Assembly: GCA_905250075.1 (NCBI GenBank)
Contig: CAJNOP010000488.1
Coordinates: forward strand, 93,310-157,309
DNA: 64,000 nucleotides
Direction: 5' to 3'
Origin: Rotaria sp. Silwood1
Taxonomy: Eukaryota; Rotifera; Eurotatoria; Philodinida; Philodinidae
The notes beneath the pieces are model-generated. The model saw nothing but the letters and a program-made list of their open reading frames with translations. It made no database searches and was not told the DNA's origin. Positions 34,321 to 47,869 of the stretch are shown one piece after another (position 1 is the stretch's first letter; every line of letters starts with the position of its first letter). The position numbers and the translations under genes are program-made.

Positions 34321-34629
34321 TCAATGATAATATATTGTATCAAAACTGTCGTTCGGATCATTGGCCGTGCGAAGGGCATAGTAGTAAGGTGCACCTTGAA
34401 TTCCGCAGTTTGTTATCCGATAGCGGAAGAGACGATCTTGTATAGATTTCAAAATTGGCATGATGTTGGTCTCAGTTACATCTCGGAAGTCGTGATCTTC
34501 CTCTCCGGTAACACGATAATTTGTGATTAACAAGGTAACCAGCTCACCAAGTCTTCGTGCCCCGTGTTCGGTTAGGATATTAATGATAGCATTTGCGATA
34601 GCACGTTGTTTTGTAGCGGAGAAAGGCAT
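34321..34629 (-). CDS. Small single-exon hypothetical protein (102 aa)
   Basis: True ATG at 34629-34627 and TAA at the end. The composition is balanced and clearly less AT-driven than neighbouring chance frames (MPFSATKQRAIANAI, ILTEHGARRLGELV, FRDVTETNIMPIL, GAPYYYALR). The first half looks helical and could be a small winged-helix or DNA/protein-binding fold, but no family is recognised. No signal peptide or TM. It lies alone, 3' to the 41-bp minisatellite. It may be a lineage-specific gene; expression evidence would settle it. Confidence 0.55.
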   Translation of the reverse strand: MPFSATKQRAIANAIINILTEHGARRLGELVTLLITNYRVTGEEDHDFRDVTETNIMPILKSIQDRLFRYRITNCGIQGAPYYYALRTANDPNDSFDTIYYH

Positions 34630-37600
34630 GTTTGAAAAATATGTTGTGATGAAGGATAAATCTGAAACAGATATAGTTGCGCAGTTAAAAAAACCAGTAT
34701 TTTAAGAATGAATTTGTTTTGTCTGAAATCCTTCTTCACATAGTTTGTGCCTTTCTATTGTTCTCGATCATTTGCTCAGTTTATACCGAGAACAGTTTCA
34801 CGTTTGATTGAAGGAGCTAGGGATGTAAAAGATAACGCTTTCTTTCAATAACGAAAAGAACATTGTAAACGTGACCGTTCTTGTTCTTTCGAACAAAGTA
34901 AGATAATAGAAAATAACATCACACTGGAAAGTAACATCGAAACAAAAATTCGTGATGAACGAAGAGCGAGATACTGAGTGAAGCGAGGTGCATAGGAAGG
35001 AGGAGAAGCTAAACATTTACCTGCATGAATCTAAATTTTGCGAGTTTTTTCTATGCTACGTAATACTGTTCGCTGTCATTCCCGAGCTTTCCAAGCGTAA
35101 TCTTTCACTTAGAATGCCCAGTAACTCTCCTGTCCATTAACTCATGCCATTACTCTTCTGTTATAAAACTGTTTAAATATTGAGTCATTATTTGACGATG
35201 CACGCACACACTATCTGATAATCATTTTCTATTTCCATTCTAACTTTTATTATGTAGACAAATACGTGATCATTAGAATGATAGAAGAACTATACGACCG
35301 CGTAAAACCGGCAGGTAGATTCAAGAGATGATCAGGAACGCTTGCTATATCCTTTGGAGTAGAGATGGGTTCATTCAGATTCTGTGGAACTCACATTTAT
35401 TTTTCAAAGAAAAATAGTCTGTTTAAGTTTTAAGTCGAAGTTTCGGAACTCTCATAAAGCCTTCGACACATTAGGATAGTCGAAATCTTCTAATCTGTCA
35501 TATTGTTAACAAGTAACAAAAGAGTCTTCTATTACATCTGTGATGTCGTCAAAACATAGACGATTTTAACGACATGGGTAGTAGATGAGTTTATTCTACT
35601 TGTCCCACACTCGTACAATAGAAGCGAAACAAATAATACTTTAGCGCAAAGAAAAAGAAAACAATCATTTGTGAGGAGAATGCTCTTCAAGCAATACAGG
35701 CAACATATCTTACCATTTTGGTATAATGTGTAAGTACTATTTTTTCTAAAGAATAAAATCTGTCACTGTTGATATTTATCGTTCTGTATAGCTAAATAGC
35801 GGAAAGAAAGAAAATTAAATATTTTTTTGTAAGAGTTTTTTAAGCCAGCTGCTTATGTTGAGATTTGACTAGTATAGATATAGAATTTGTTCAGGATGAA
35901 ATGTGCTATCAGTTTAGTTATTACATCTTCGTTAACTTGAATGAATATGGTTGTCTACAAAAAAAAACAGGTGAAAAAGAGCGGCTCAATACACTTTAAA
36001 GATGTTTTGAAGTTCTTTGTGTCTGTTTCGAAAAATACCTTCGTATCTTTCTGCGAAAAAAATACGTCCTCAGACATACCATGATAAAAACGTGACCGAA
36101 TTTCTGGAAGAAAGTGTATAGACCAAGTGACGGTTTTTACGTAATAGATGACGGGATTTTACTGGATATGTTCCTGTTTCAAAAAGATTTTCTAATACGT
36201 GACATGTTCGGATATGTACTACATTAATTATGTCCTATCACCGTTGGCATGATGTTTTTCGTAAAGAAAATCTTTAAAGGTTTCTTCATAGAATGCCACA
36301 AAGGAGTATTAAAGTGTGCCAAAGACACGTTTTTTAATGAAAAAACAGATATTTTAGCTAACTGTTCTTTTCTATTAACTGTTTTTCAGAAGTTGTTTTA
36401 CTTAGAGTTGACATGTCACTAAGACGATGAAGCAAAATATCGTCCATATTGGACTTATACTCCTAAACAAAAGTAGTTCCTTTTTTTTGTTTCTGTGCTA
36501 TCATAATTTGCATCAAACTTATTGCTAAGTAGAGATATGACATAAGAGTTTTATTTCATTGTGGTCTGCACACTAGATATTGTGATAAAACTCACATGTC
36601 ATGTCTCTACTCTGTAGTAAATTTGGTGCAATATTTTATATCATAAAAACAAAAAAAGGGGAAAAAACTTTTGTCCAGAGGTATAGGTAGTAATAAACAC
36701 ATCAGCGCTAAAAAAACCAATCAGTTGTAAAAATCATTTAAAAAAATTGATTCTTAAAGGGTCTTCTAAACTGTTTTTTGCTTCGTGTATTCAAGGAGGG
36801 TTTTCTATTGTGAGAGGATATTTTCATGCAGGGAATCTTCTAATGTGTCGTGAGCTTTATTTAAAAAATGTACGAAAATGTTCGCTGTGCGGAAATCTAT
36901 TGATCTATATATATTCAAAAACCACCTCTCGAACGAGTGAAACACACCGCGGCTTCCTAGTGTTTCACACTTTATAAGAAAAAAACAGCGGTGTTTAAAT
37001 TTTTAAAGAAGTAAATTTCCCTCTAAAGTCATCAAATTTCAGAAAACACATAAACCTACCTAGAAAACTGTAGAGAAATCTCCGAAGATAATGACACACA
37101 AATACAAAATACTTCTCATCAAATTTCCACGAATTCTCCATATTTACTCAGAAATCATCAACAAATTAGGGAGATTTAAAAAATTTTATTAATTTTAGTA
37201 TGTGAAGATGACAGATCAGTCCATAGGAATAAACAAACTCATCCTAAAAAAGCAGAAGAATTTTCCGAAAATTCCGCAACTACGATGAAATTACAGTAGT
37301 TACTGTAGATTATAGAAATTTCTACAATTCTATTAATTGTAATGTGCAGAGATCATATATAAAACTACAGAAGTAAGGAAGACTACTCCCAAAAACTAAA
37401 CGAAATTTTAGACAATATTGTAATTACGAGGAAATTACGATAAATACTGGAAATCACAGGAATTTCTATAATTTTATTAACATTAGTATGTACAGATTCT
37501 ATATAAAAATAATAAGATTCTTGAAATTTCCTTAATTTCATAGTAATTTCTGAGTAAATACGGAGATTTGTGGAAAATTGCCGAAAAGTATTTTATTAGT

Positions 37601-40600
37601 GTGTTATTATTTTCCGAAATTTCTTTATTATTTCCTTGTTAGATGTTTGTATTTTTGGAAATTACGTTAAAATCTCGCTGAACTCTTTAAGTAATTACGG
37701 ATGTTTCCTGAAAGTTTTTTGGCAGCGATTGGAACGTTTCCAAAATTTCTGATTGATTGGAGAAATTTTGTGAGAACTTTTGTATTTCAATCTTTGATCT
37801 GTATAAATACGATGCAGAAAAACATACTAATATTGGAAATTTACATTTTTGGAAATCTAAACATACCTCACTTCTCTGATTTTCGAAATGTGTATAACAG
37901 ATTATCGACAACATTTTTTTATATTCATATTTACAGTTATATGAAACTGCGTAAGAGTGAATCTATAAATATAAAAGAACTGATCAATGTGATATTTTGA
38001 CTTTTGTTGTACCAATTGTTTTCACCAGTGCAACAAGCAGGATAACAAAAAAAAATTGAAAGCATGAAAATCTCTGTCTAAAAATTCGAATTCGATCTAT
38101 GTAATGCTTGTCCTTGCAGCGCCAAATTCTGTTATTATTAAATCTCACGTAGACGGATGTACTCACGAACAGACACCTTCTAATCTACCATGTTCGCTGT
38201 ACGAATAGTGACAGCAAATTGTGTTGTAGATGTGTATGAATAAATGGCATATACAATGACGTCTTCAAAAGAGTACCATAAATTAGTTATCCTCTTTGAC
38301 GTATGATTTCGCAGTGGATAGTCAAAAATGAGATCAACGTTAGTGGGAAAGCTTATCTGAACAATACTACATTGATCTATTTGATTGAAAAATCAAAAGA
38401 TCGGTATCTTGAAGATTATCGACATCTTAACGAAGCGTAATTTCATAAAGATTCTAAAACTCGAACCCTTGGCATCGGTTGTCTTATGAATTTAAAAAAA
38501 TTAAAATATCGAATACATTTGAACATCTCCTGATGCAATAAAAGTCATTACTTTTCGACCAGCTTACCTTCCTATTTTCGTTGCAGTTATTGTCAGATCA
38601 AATAATGGTCTTGCTTCTTTAATCACTTATCATACAACTGAAACAACTTTTGACTTGTGCACTCCTTTTATAATCTCTCTCTCTCTGAAGTAAATTCAGG
38701 ATTAAACCCATTCAAGGAATTTTCCCACACCTCAAGAGATGCCATCTTGCAACAAATTGATACCTCTGAAAATTTCCAATCTGTCGTGATATCATGTCAT
38801 GTGTCTCACCAGAACTGAAGGCAACAATCATAGTTTTTTCCTTTTTCGTTTTTCTTCCGTCAATAATCAGCAATAACGACAAAGTATAACGTATTTTTAC
38901 ACTCTATGATAGACGTGCGTCAATACTCATCTACGAGGATGACGGCACATAGAATCGAAAAACATAAATCATTGGATTAACAGTAACAACAATACAAACG
39001 AATACAAATGTGTAGGCCACTTTTCGGTTCAGGAGATTTTTGAGGACTATAACTGTTATCTAGCACATTCAATAGTACTGAATCAAGTCGAATACAGCAG
39101 ATTCTATCGATTAGATTTCTTTGTCTCTGATAACATCATAGAATTTGATTTAATCATCATATGCAACTGAGTTTCAAATTATTGAAACGGAATTCAATCA
39201 TGCGAGGTTGATCTGGAACTCAACCGTTAATTTATTTGCAAAGTCAATACCATCAATTAGAAAATCAATGCTAATCTAACAACAATCACTAACAGGAAAA
39301 ATTTTAAGAATATGAATCCAAAAACTCAGCTTTCAGACCAAACTTCCAGCTTTCATCCACTGATCATAGATCCACTTAGAAAATGAACACAAGTATCAGG
39401 GTGAATGTTAGCAAGAAATATGCGAATATGCTGCTAGCGTTTCCTATGCACAACAGTCCAGCGTTTGATACCGATAAAATCAGCCGAATCAGCTCATATA
39501 AAGCAAAAGAAGTGATACATTATTCTATTGATAAGGGTGCAAATATTCTGTAAAATAAGTATTTGTTTCTTATTTAAAAGTGCAAAAATGAAGAGAAAGT
39601 CTAAGTTAACATCTCCTTAAATTATATTTTTTGAGTTAATGGATTTATATTAGTTTTTGCTCAATTCTCGATTGAATATTGTCAACTGAACACATTCCAT
39701 CACTTTCAATGAATTTAAATTAAAATCAATAAATAGTATTCCTTTTGGTAATATATTTACAGTTTTCCATCGTTTCCAAAGATGATAATTTGCTATAAAT
39801 TGAGAGTCTAGTAGATCGAAAATGAAAACTTTTGTACTTTAAAATCAAGAGGTTTTTTTATAAAAATCGCTTACTGAAACTGTCTTTTTTTGACAAGACT
39901 TTCTCTTCCTTGTCTGAATCAAAATTGTGACGAATCTTTAAGCAGCGTTGTAAGCAACGAATATAGACTGATAGATAATCTTCTAGGTGATGATTGTAAC
40001 TTCCACGCATTGTAAAGATTGCAAACTTATGAAGATGTACATTTTATTATAATTAATATACTTCTAATTGTTGTTAAACTCACGTAACATTTATCATCAT
40101 CAGCAAAGAACTGATACGTCTCATTGTTCGACGCCTCATTTGAAAATTTCTCTTTATATTTATTAGAAAGTAAAATATTTTTACTTAAATTCTCTGTAGC
40201 CCATTGTTAGTTCGTGTATGATTTTGGTCGATAAATTGTGTCAAATGTTAGCAAAGATACTGACGACGCATTTCGAACCGTACAGACACAGCGAGAAACT
40301 AGATGAAAGGAAGAGAGTTAGAAAATCTAACATCGAAAATTAAAACGATTATATGGGCACTATCAACAACATGAAAATCGTTTTGAAAATCGACGAAGGA
40401 AGGGGGTAACTAGACGAAAAGTTATAATACAAATTGTTGGATAGACGGAGAATTAAAGTGATTTTTATAGCGAAGATAATACATTATTATTTCGAAAAAG
40501 TAATTAAAAATAATGATGCAAAAGGATCAGAAAAAAAATGCCAAAAAATTGGTTTATGCTAGAAGCATCACTTTGTCAGTTTTCAAACGATTTTTACTTA

Positions 40601-41218
40601 TTCAAAAATAATCAATTTTAATGTATCTCATGAAAAGTATTTTTTGATATTATTTGTGACTGTTTCGCATCGTTATAATTATTATGGTATGAAGCATTAT
40701 AATGCTATTTTATCATTTTGATTCTCGCTTGGTACCACTTAGAAAAATCTATATTTTGATAGCTAAATCTCTCTGAAACGGTGTCTATTAATATTCCAGT
40801 TGTCTCTTCCGTTATCATTATTCTTCGCTCTTCTCTCATTAGTGATTTTGCATTGATCCAATCGAAAAAGCCCTTTTCATTTTCATTATATATATGTGGA
40901 AATGATTCTTTCCGTTTTTCCCTTTCTCTCATGCTGTCTGTGTGCGTGTAATTCATACATTTATTTGATAGAATAGGAAAAAAGAAGTTAATGATTTTTT
41001 TGGCTCGACAGGACCGACATTTGAAATGCTAATAAGCCGTTTCTTCTCCAAACATAAACAGACCTTCGAGTGTGGAAGGAGTACTTGTCCCACACTGAAA
41101 AATTATTAATTAATTTCCTACTTGAGATAGTTTCCAAGTTGAGAAATTGGATGATATCGTTACAATATAAACCAGCGCAAAAATTGAAAACTTAGAAAGT
41201 TTTTTTTCATAAAACAAA
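34630..41218. other. Gene-free interval
   Basis: No supported gene on either strand. It contains a degenerate tandem repeat at about 37180-37515, a perfect 9-bp-arm hairpin GTGAAACAC/GTGTTTCAC around 36939-36970, and otherwise AT-rich sequence. Open frames such as 36747-36977 and 37701-38000 have no splice context or recognisable pattern. Confidence 0.45.
37180..37515. repeat. Degenerate tandem repeat, period about 135 bp
   Basis: The block GAAATTACGATAAATACTGGAAAT ... GGAATTTCTATAATTTTATTAACATTAGTATGTACAGA (37430-37498) matches an earlier copy (ATGAAATTACAGTAGTTACTG ... GAAATTTCTACAATTCTATTAATTGTAATGTGCAGA, about 37286-37352), and its end matches TTTTATTAATTTTAGTATGTGAAGA at 37182. All copies are old and diverged. 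Confidence 0.5.
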
Positions 41219-41536
41219 ATGAAAATTTTTGTCAATACTACCGCTCTTACTCATAGATTCCGACAATTGGCTTCGGATATGATGAACATGATAGCGTCAT
41301 TCGTGACCTCGACACTGAGCGATGGATCAAAATGGGAGAAAGTGACTAAAAATGAAAAAGTCGCTTGGGCAAATGAAAAGGTCAATGTGATGAAAGTATC
41401 AATTCAACATGGATTGCAGAGTGTCATTGGACAAACCCAAGTACTATGGTGGCGGACTAAGGTGTGCTTTGTTGTTGGAGTATTCGCTGTCGTACTTTTT
41501 GGAGCAATATATATCTATTTGTATCTTGGTCGTTAA
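41219..41536 (+). CDS. Small tail-anchored membrane protein, hypothetical (105 aa)
   Basis: ATG at 41219, TAA at 41534-41536, no intron needed. Residues 1-79 are soluble and amphipathic with Trp/Lys/Glu content (DGSKWEKVTKNEKVAWANEK) and look helical. Residues 81-102 form one TM helix (VCFVVGVFAVVLFGAIYIYL), leaving only three residues after it, the pattern of a C-terminal tail anchor (ER or mitochondrial outer membrane). No family is recognised. Codon content is less AT-biased than the surroundings, which supports a real gene. An AATAAA-like signal lies at about 41843. Confidence 0.55.
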   Translation: MKIFVNTTALTHRFRQLASDMMNMIASFVTSTLSDGSKWEKVTKNEKVAWANEKVNVMKVSIQHGLQSVIGQTQVLWWRTKVCFVVGVFAVVLFGAIYIYLYLGR

Positions 41537-43662
41537 TTTTTTTGCATTCGTCGTCGACGCAGATAAGTCTTGTTCTCAACGATGAATCTATGACTTATCC
41601 TTCGCATATATCGTTTTTCGCATTGTTCAATTTTTTTCTTTTTTCTCATTATTGCCATGTAAACATGGTATCACAGGAACATCAAGTACTACCGATTAAA
41701 CAAAAGGTACTCCTAATCAAGATTTCATCCATTCAAGCGTCAAATTCATTTATCTTCTATGCTTTTTCTCTCCTCTATATCGTTTTCTGTTACTTTCTGA
41801 ACCTATCTAGTTGGACAAGAACTAAAAAATGACATTGTCAAAATAAATTCATAATAAAATCCGGATTTTTGTTTTTTATCATTGAACAAATCAATAGAAT
41901 CTCTTTGATAGCAGACATCAAGACGGCGAATCACTTTTCAATGGAGACAATATGTATTCATTCAGCTCTTACACCTAAATGAAGAAATTTCACTCTCTTC
42001 TTAGTGTCTATGACGTTGAGGCATTGGCTTTCTGCACAATTTCTCCAGTTCTGAATAAAAAATTTTCCACAAGATTAGTTTTTCACAATCTAGCTCAGAT
42101 AAAAGGTTTCATAACGTTCAAGGGGTGAAGAGAGTTTCAATCAAAAATCTTTTGTTATCTGGAAATTTTTTTGTCGTGAGTTCATGGCATTGAATGTTGA
42201 TCATATGCTATTTTTTCCCACTTCATCGCAAGATAACGTCAATTAATACGATTATCTGAATACACATTTTTTCTTATTTGATCACGTTGGTAATAATATC
42301 GAAAGTATGCTTTAGAGGCATAGTATAATTTCTTCCTATTTCTTTCGATCGGTAAATTCTCTTGCGTGAATCATTCTATTGATCCTCAAAGAGTCACTAA
42401 ACAGCTTGTTGGCAAATTTGAGAGGACGCAATTATATTATAACGTTTCTTTCTATAATTTTAAATATTAATTTCGATCTAAGAAAGTTCTACCATTTCGT
42501 GTTAATTTCAGTTCGATTTAAAAACATTCTGTCTTTGATCACTTATAAATTAAATTGAGAAAAAAAATAGTGCAATAACTAACCTGATATTAACTTTCCG
42601 CATTCAAAGAATTTTCAAGTTTCATGTAAAAAATAAAACCCAAAAGATGGCTGGTTTCATGACTTGAATATCATCATATTCTATATAAATCTTGACAGCA
42701 GTGAAAAACAATCTTCTAAATTTTAGCCGATATTCTCTATTCACTTATACAGACATTCAAGTCGAAATTAGAATAAAATCCTGCTACAAGCTTGAATCCA
42801 TAGCTTCCTGCCAGGATTAGAACAGAAACATCGTAAAATTTCGAGAAATACTTCTGTTGATTACTGTTAATATTTTATTTCACATTCACATTGAAACTTG
42901 TTCGTATTCAAAGATATGAAAATCTTGAACGCATCATGAAGCGAAACTGACAAAAGTTTTAATAGACACAATTTCGTCCATTCTTGACAACAGTCTACAC
43001 TACGTAGATCATTCATACATCTTGAGGGTGTGGGTGTGGGTATGGGCGTGGGTGTGTGGGCGTAGGTATGGGTGTGGGTGTAGGTGTAGGTTAAGTACCC
43101 TTCTACACACCCACACTCCACACTCTCTTTCATATATTTATTTCAGGTTGTGGGTGAGTCTAAAGGGCATACCTACACACCACTCTGTACTCACTTGCAT
43201 TCTCAAGAATAGCATACTTTTAATATTTTCTTGTTATTATTTGAGAATGTTGTGTGCACATGGTGGTTTCTCCCATGTAGTAACAACCAAGCAAAACGTT
43301 AACATTTTTAATGAGGTTACTGTTTCACTGTTTTGTTTATTTGTTATTTAATTCGTCAATTTTTTCACGACATTTTTTTTTCTTTTTACCTTCTCTCTGA
43401 AAGGTAAAGTGAGATGAACAACAACAAAAAAGAAAAGCTAAGGGAGACCTTGAATGTATGTAAGAGAAATGAAAATTCTCATACGGAATGAATTTTATAA
43501 AGTTGAGACTCATGCAATGCGAAGAAAATCAAAAGTCATCTGCGTAGTTACTTTTAAAGTTATTGACTCATTTTCAACATATACATCGGCATAACGCGAA
43601 GCAAGACATATCAACAGAGATTCATTTTTTCACAATATTATCTGCAAAAGTATCAATCATTC
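41537..43662. other. Gene-free interval upstream of LRR gene 2
   Basis: No supported gene. It contains telomere-like palindrome 6 (43024-43127). The 600 bp before the ATG at 43663 are AT-rich with no clear promoter motif. Confidence 0.45.
43024..43127. repeat. Telomere-like palindrome 6
   Basis: GAGGGTGTGGGTGTGGGTAT plus GGGCGTGGGTGTGTGGGCG on the left and CTACACACCCACACTCCACA with CTC on the right, around GTAGGTTAAGTAC. The G-rich arm is first and longer than the C-rich arm. Confidence 0.75.
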
Positions 43663-46600
43663 ATGTCCAGACAAGTTCTTTCGTCTCTTCTAGCATTACC
43701 TGTGGAAGTTGTCTATCGCATTCTCGACAATCTGGATGAATTCACAATTTTATGTTCAATTCGTAATGTTTGTATGCGATTGAATGCTATCATAGATACA
43801 TATGATCGATACCAGGTAAATGTTACTTTTACCACACCATGAGCCTTTGATCTTCTATCAAGCCTCATGCAATATAATAGATGATGATTTAGTTGTTTTA
43901 GTTCTTGTTTTTGGAACAAGAAAACCTCAAGAATAAAGCTTAGGACTAATAAAAGTTCTATTGTCGTTAAATAAAAATACAAACTGAACAAGAAAGTTTT
44001 ATTCTGATTTTACTGAATGTTAAAGATAGTCAGCATAATTATTTGTATAATGTTCCGTTCTTCCCAATTTTTCTAGAATATTTCTCACTGTCTTGGTAAC
44101 TGAATAAATCAACCAATCATTTTTTCAGTGCTTGGTCAGTTAAATTACGCTTGATGTAAACATTTAGCCAATAATCAGATAGTGCAAGGTCAGATAAATA
44201 TAGAATAATTTTATAAAATTTCGCAATACTTCCATGAGAAAATCAAACGTGTCCTTGCTTTTTTATCACTCAGTTGATATGGCACCCGACGTGATTTACA
44301 GTCATGAATCACTATTGTAATTGTGCCACGCGAAAGATATACGATTCGTACTGTTCATGGCGCGGCGTCTCACAAAGCTTGTATGAAATATGCATCATAA
44401 TGGCAAGTGGTGGCTGATTTCAAATGGTGACACAATCAATTAAATGAATATACAGTACGCAGAGAACTACACCAATGAATACTTTGTCCACTATCGCTTC
44501 CTTTTCAAGATGAAAAAATGAATGAATTTTTCGTTTCATTTCTCTCTGAAAACAGAAAAAAAAGTGACACAATTATACTTTATCTCTACTTTTTGAACAG
44601 TCACTCACCGAACTCGACCTTGACGAATATGAAGTCGATGACCAACAAGTACAACGTCTTGTCGATGGGCTGAACAACAATACCGTAAATAAACGCTGAC
44701 TAATTATCTTCTTCGTGTTGACCTCTATACAATTTTCAAATAGATACTTATCAGGATCAAAATTGGGCATAATAGAATCCATGATCAAGGGATTGCTTAT
44801 TTGGCCGATGCTCTCAAAAATAACACAGTGAGCTATAATTTACTGGTTATCGTCTTCTCAATATTTCTCTTTCGGATAGACACTCACCATTCTCGACCTG
44901 ACTGACAACCAAATCGGAGATCTAGGAACAAAACATATTGCTGATGCTCTCACAAAAAATACAGTACTACACAGTTTAATATTAATTTTGCGTACATTTA
45001 TCTCTGTTTCTTTTCCGTAGACACTTACCACACTCGACTTTAGCGTTAATGAAATTGAACATCAAGGAGCACAACATCTTTGTGATGCTCTGATAAAAAA
45101 CAAGGTATCACATACATTATTATTTATCTTTGTCTTGATAATCTCCAATTTTGGTGCAGAGTCTCACCATTCTGAATCTGCGATGCAATCGAATCAGAGA
45201 CCTAGGAGTACAGCATCTTGCCAATGCACTCACAGTTAATAAGGTGACGTAAAAATTATTATCCATCTTCATCCTAATGATGTCTGTGTTTTACGCAGAC
45301 ACTTACTACACTGGATCTTTGTGATAATGAAATTGAAAACGACGGAGTCAAACACCTTGCCAATGCTCTAAAAAGCAATACGGTAACTTATTATCTACTA
45401 ATATTGTCGTCATGTCTAACTTCACTTTCTAAACAGACACTCACCACACTCGACCTAACACACAATGAAATCGGAGAGCTAGGAGCAAAACACCTTGCCA
45501 ATGCTCTTACAAATAACAGAGTAATGAACAATATTTAGTATTTTCTTTTATTTTATTTCATCTCTCCTTATCACATAGACTCTCACTATACTCAATCTAG
45601 CACGTACTCAGATTGGTGATTCAGGTGCATCATATCTAGCCAATGCTCTCAAGCATAACGACGTAACAAAGAAAATTCACTAATCCTTTCCATAATGCCA
45701 AAGTTTGATTTTCACACAGACAATCATCATACTTGATCTGAACGAAAATGGAATCGAAGATAATGGAGCGAAAAATCTTGCCGATGCTCTCTTAGTCAAC
45801 GCTGTAAACATAGGTTTTTGCAAATATGCGCAAATACAAATACAACTTGTATTATCTTGAATTCATGTAGAGTGTGGCTGTCGAATAGAAAATCAAGAAC
45901 CATATTCATTCTAAGATTTTCTCTCTACTAGATCATAACACATAAGAGTATAACTTGTCAAACTCTGAATTTTTCTTCAGTACATGATAATATATCGTAG
46001 AACAAAACAATAGATTATATTATAGGTTTTCAAATCCTAATTTCATTACCTACTACAAGGTGCTAATTGTACTATGATGCTGCAAAGTCATAGATAGAAA
46101 TGTTTAAAAGTGAAACTATTGTAGAACCAGATCACGCGGATTATCATTAAAGAATATCCCTGTGAGTAGGAAAAGATATTTGATGCAGTGAGATTCGCCT
46201 CTGTATAGTGACGTGCATTGAAGTTCAAATTCGAAATATAATTCTAACTTCAACAACATACGAATCCAAATTCTCAGGGAAGAGTGTGAGGAACAGGGTC
46301 GTAATATCAAAAAGTTGCAAATCAGAAATCAATCAGAAAACTTTTCTTGAAAACCACAAACATTACTTTTTGAGCACATTACCTACTATTTTTTCTGGCT
46401 GTTAAAAAGTAGTTTATCGAGTCTTCCGCATTCGCCTATACCTAATTGGTACTTTATCGACAATCTCTTTTTTTTACTACTCTTGCTGTTGCGTTGTATC
46501 TGAGAATTCTATATATTTCAATTATTCAAAAAAGCGATAGGTTTTGAAAGGGGCGCCAGCAATTCGAATACGTGAAAGTATTATTCTAATAATTTATATT

Positions 46601-47751
46601 CGAAATAATAAAAATTAGTGAAAATGCTTAGATCTGATTCTTGAATGTCTTTATTATTTGGAATACTCGAAGTTCCATTGGTTTTCGAGAGCTCAAAATG
46701 TATTTAGGTACATCAATCTAGAAGAAAATCAGACAAATTTTGGGACTTCAGAAACAGCAATCGATTAGACAAGACCTCAAAATTGAAAAAAGCTTGCTTT
46801 TCTTTCGAAACTCTGATCATCCATCTTAATAAAGAACCTTCATGTCAATAAATTACACGAACATTTTTCGAAGTTGGAGTCTGAATCAAAAATTTCGACT
46901 TCGTTGATCATTACTCCTGTGGTCCTGGGTCGAGATTCGAATGTTGTACGAGTGTACTTCGATGGACAGTCTGGATGTAGCGAGCCACAAGTTCTAAGCT
47001 TTCGGAGTGCCACACTCTTTCCATAATAGCATTTCTATTTGTATTTGGGCATCGTTTCATTTTCTAATATTTTTCTTGTTATTGATCTAGAGTTCTCAAA
47101 CAGACACTCACTACACTCGATTTGAGCGAAAATAAAATCGGAGAGGACGGAGCACAATATCTTGCCGATGCACTGACAAAGAACACGGTGCTACACAATT
47201 TCTTACCCATAGTTTTCATAGGAATCGTTGATTTTTTGCGCAGACACTAAAGATACTCAATCTTGGACGCAATCAGATAGTTAGTTCTGGCGTACAATAT
47301 ATAGGTTGTGCTCTCACAAGCAACACCAATACCGTATTCCACATATTGCAAATTATTTTTATGATCTCAATAACCCACTATTTATATAGACACTTACTTC
47401 ACTCGATCTTAGATACAATGAAATCGGAAATCAAGGGGCACAATGTCTTGCTGACGTGCTCGCCAAAAATATAGTAAGACACCATTTACTATTCATCAAC
47501 ATTATGCTAAAGTTTCCTTTTTAAATAGACACTTATTTCACTCAAGCTCTGTTTCAATAGTATCGGGGATGAAGGAGCACAATGCCTTGCTTTTTCTCTA
47601 ATAGAAAACAAAGTAAAACACAATTTATTACTTATCTTCACGTCCTTAAATGCTGCTTCTTTTATAGACACTTATCATTCTCGACCTTTGCAACAATAAA
47701 ATCGGAGATAGCGTCGCACAATATTTCGCCAATGCCCTCACAAGGAACACA
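43663..47751 (+). CDS. F-box plus RNI-type LRR protein, 15 exons visible, 3' end lost in assembly gap
   Basis: Exons: 43663-43815, 44601-44684, 44744-44827, 44880-44963, 45021-45104, 45160-45243, 45299-45382, 45437-45520, 45579-45662, 45720-45803, 47104-47187, 47244-47333, 47390-47473, 47529-47612, 47668-47751. All are phase 0. Exon 1 (51 aa) reads as an F-box-like motif: LALPVEVVYRILDNLDEF, then a conserved Arg/Leu helix to YDRYQ. F-boxes bind SKP1 in SCF ubiquitin ligases, so the LRRs would be the substrate-binding part; this is inference from the architecture. Exons 2-15 are each one LRR (TLTTLDLxxNxIGDxGAxxL then ANALxxN); all are 84 nt except 47244-47333, which is 90 nt (duplicated Asn-Thr). 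Introns are about 53-70 bp except intron 1 (785 bp) and intron 10 (1,300 bp). The frame is open (445 codons) to a GTAATA donor at 47752, 18 bases before an N-gap, so the gene is incomplete. Confidence 0.82.
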
Positions 47752-47769
47752 GTAATAAATTATCTACTA

Positions 47770-47869
47770 NNNNNNNNNNNNNNNNNNNNNNNNNNNNNNN
47801 NNNNNNNNNNNNNNNNNNNNNNNNNNNNNNNNNNNNNNNNNNNNNNNNNNNNNNNNNNNNNNNNNNNNN
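47770..47869. other. Assembly gap (100 N)
   Basis: A run of exactly 100 N, the usual placeholder for a gap of unknown size. The 3' end of LRR gene 2 is on the left and a perfect TGTGGG tract on the right. Confidence 0.98.

Noticed and set aside
36747-36977. 76-codon plus-strand frame with several Cys
   Set aside because: No splice borders or homology; its neighbourhood is repetitive AT-rich sequence. The nearby GTGAAACAC/GTGTTTCAC hairpin is too short to interpret.
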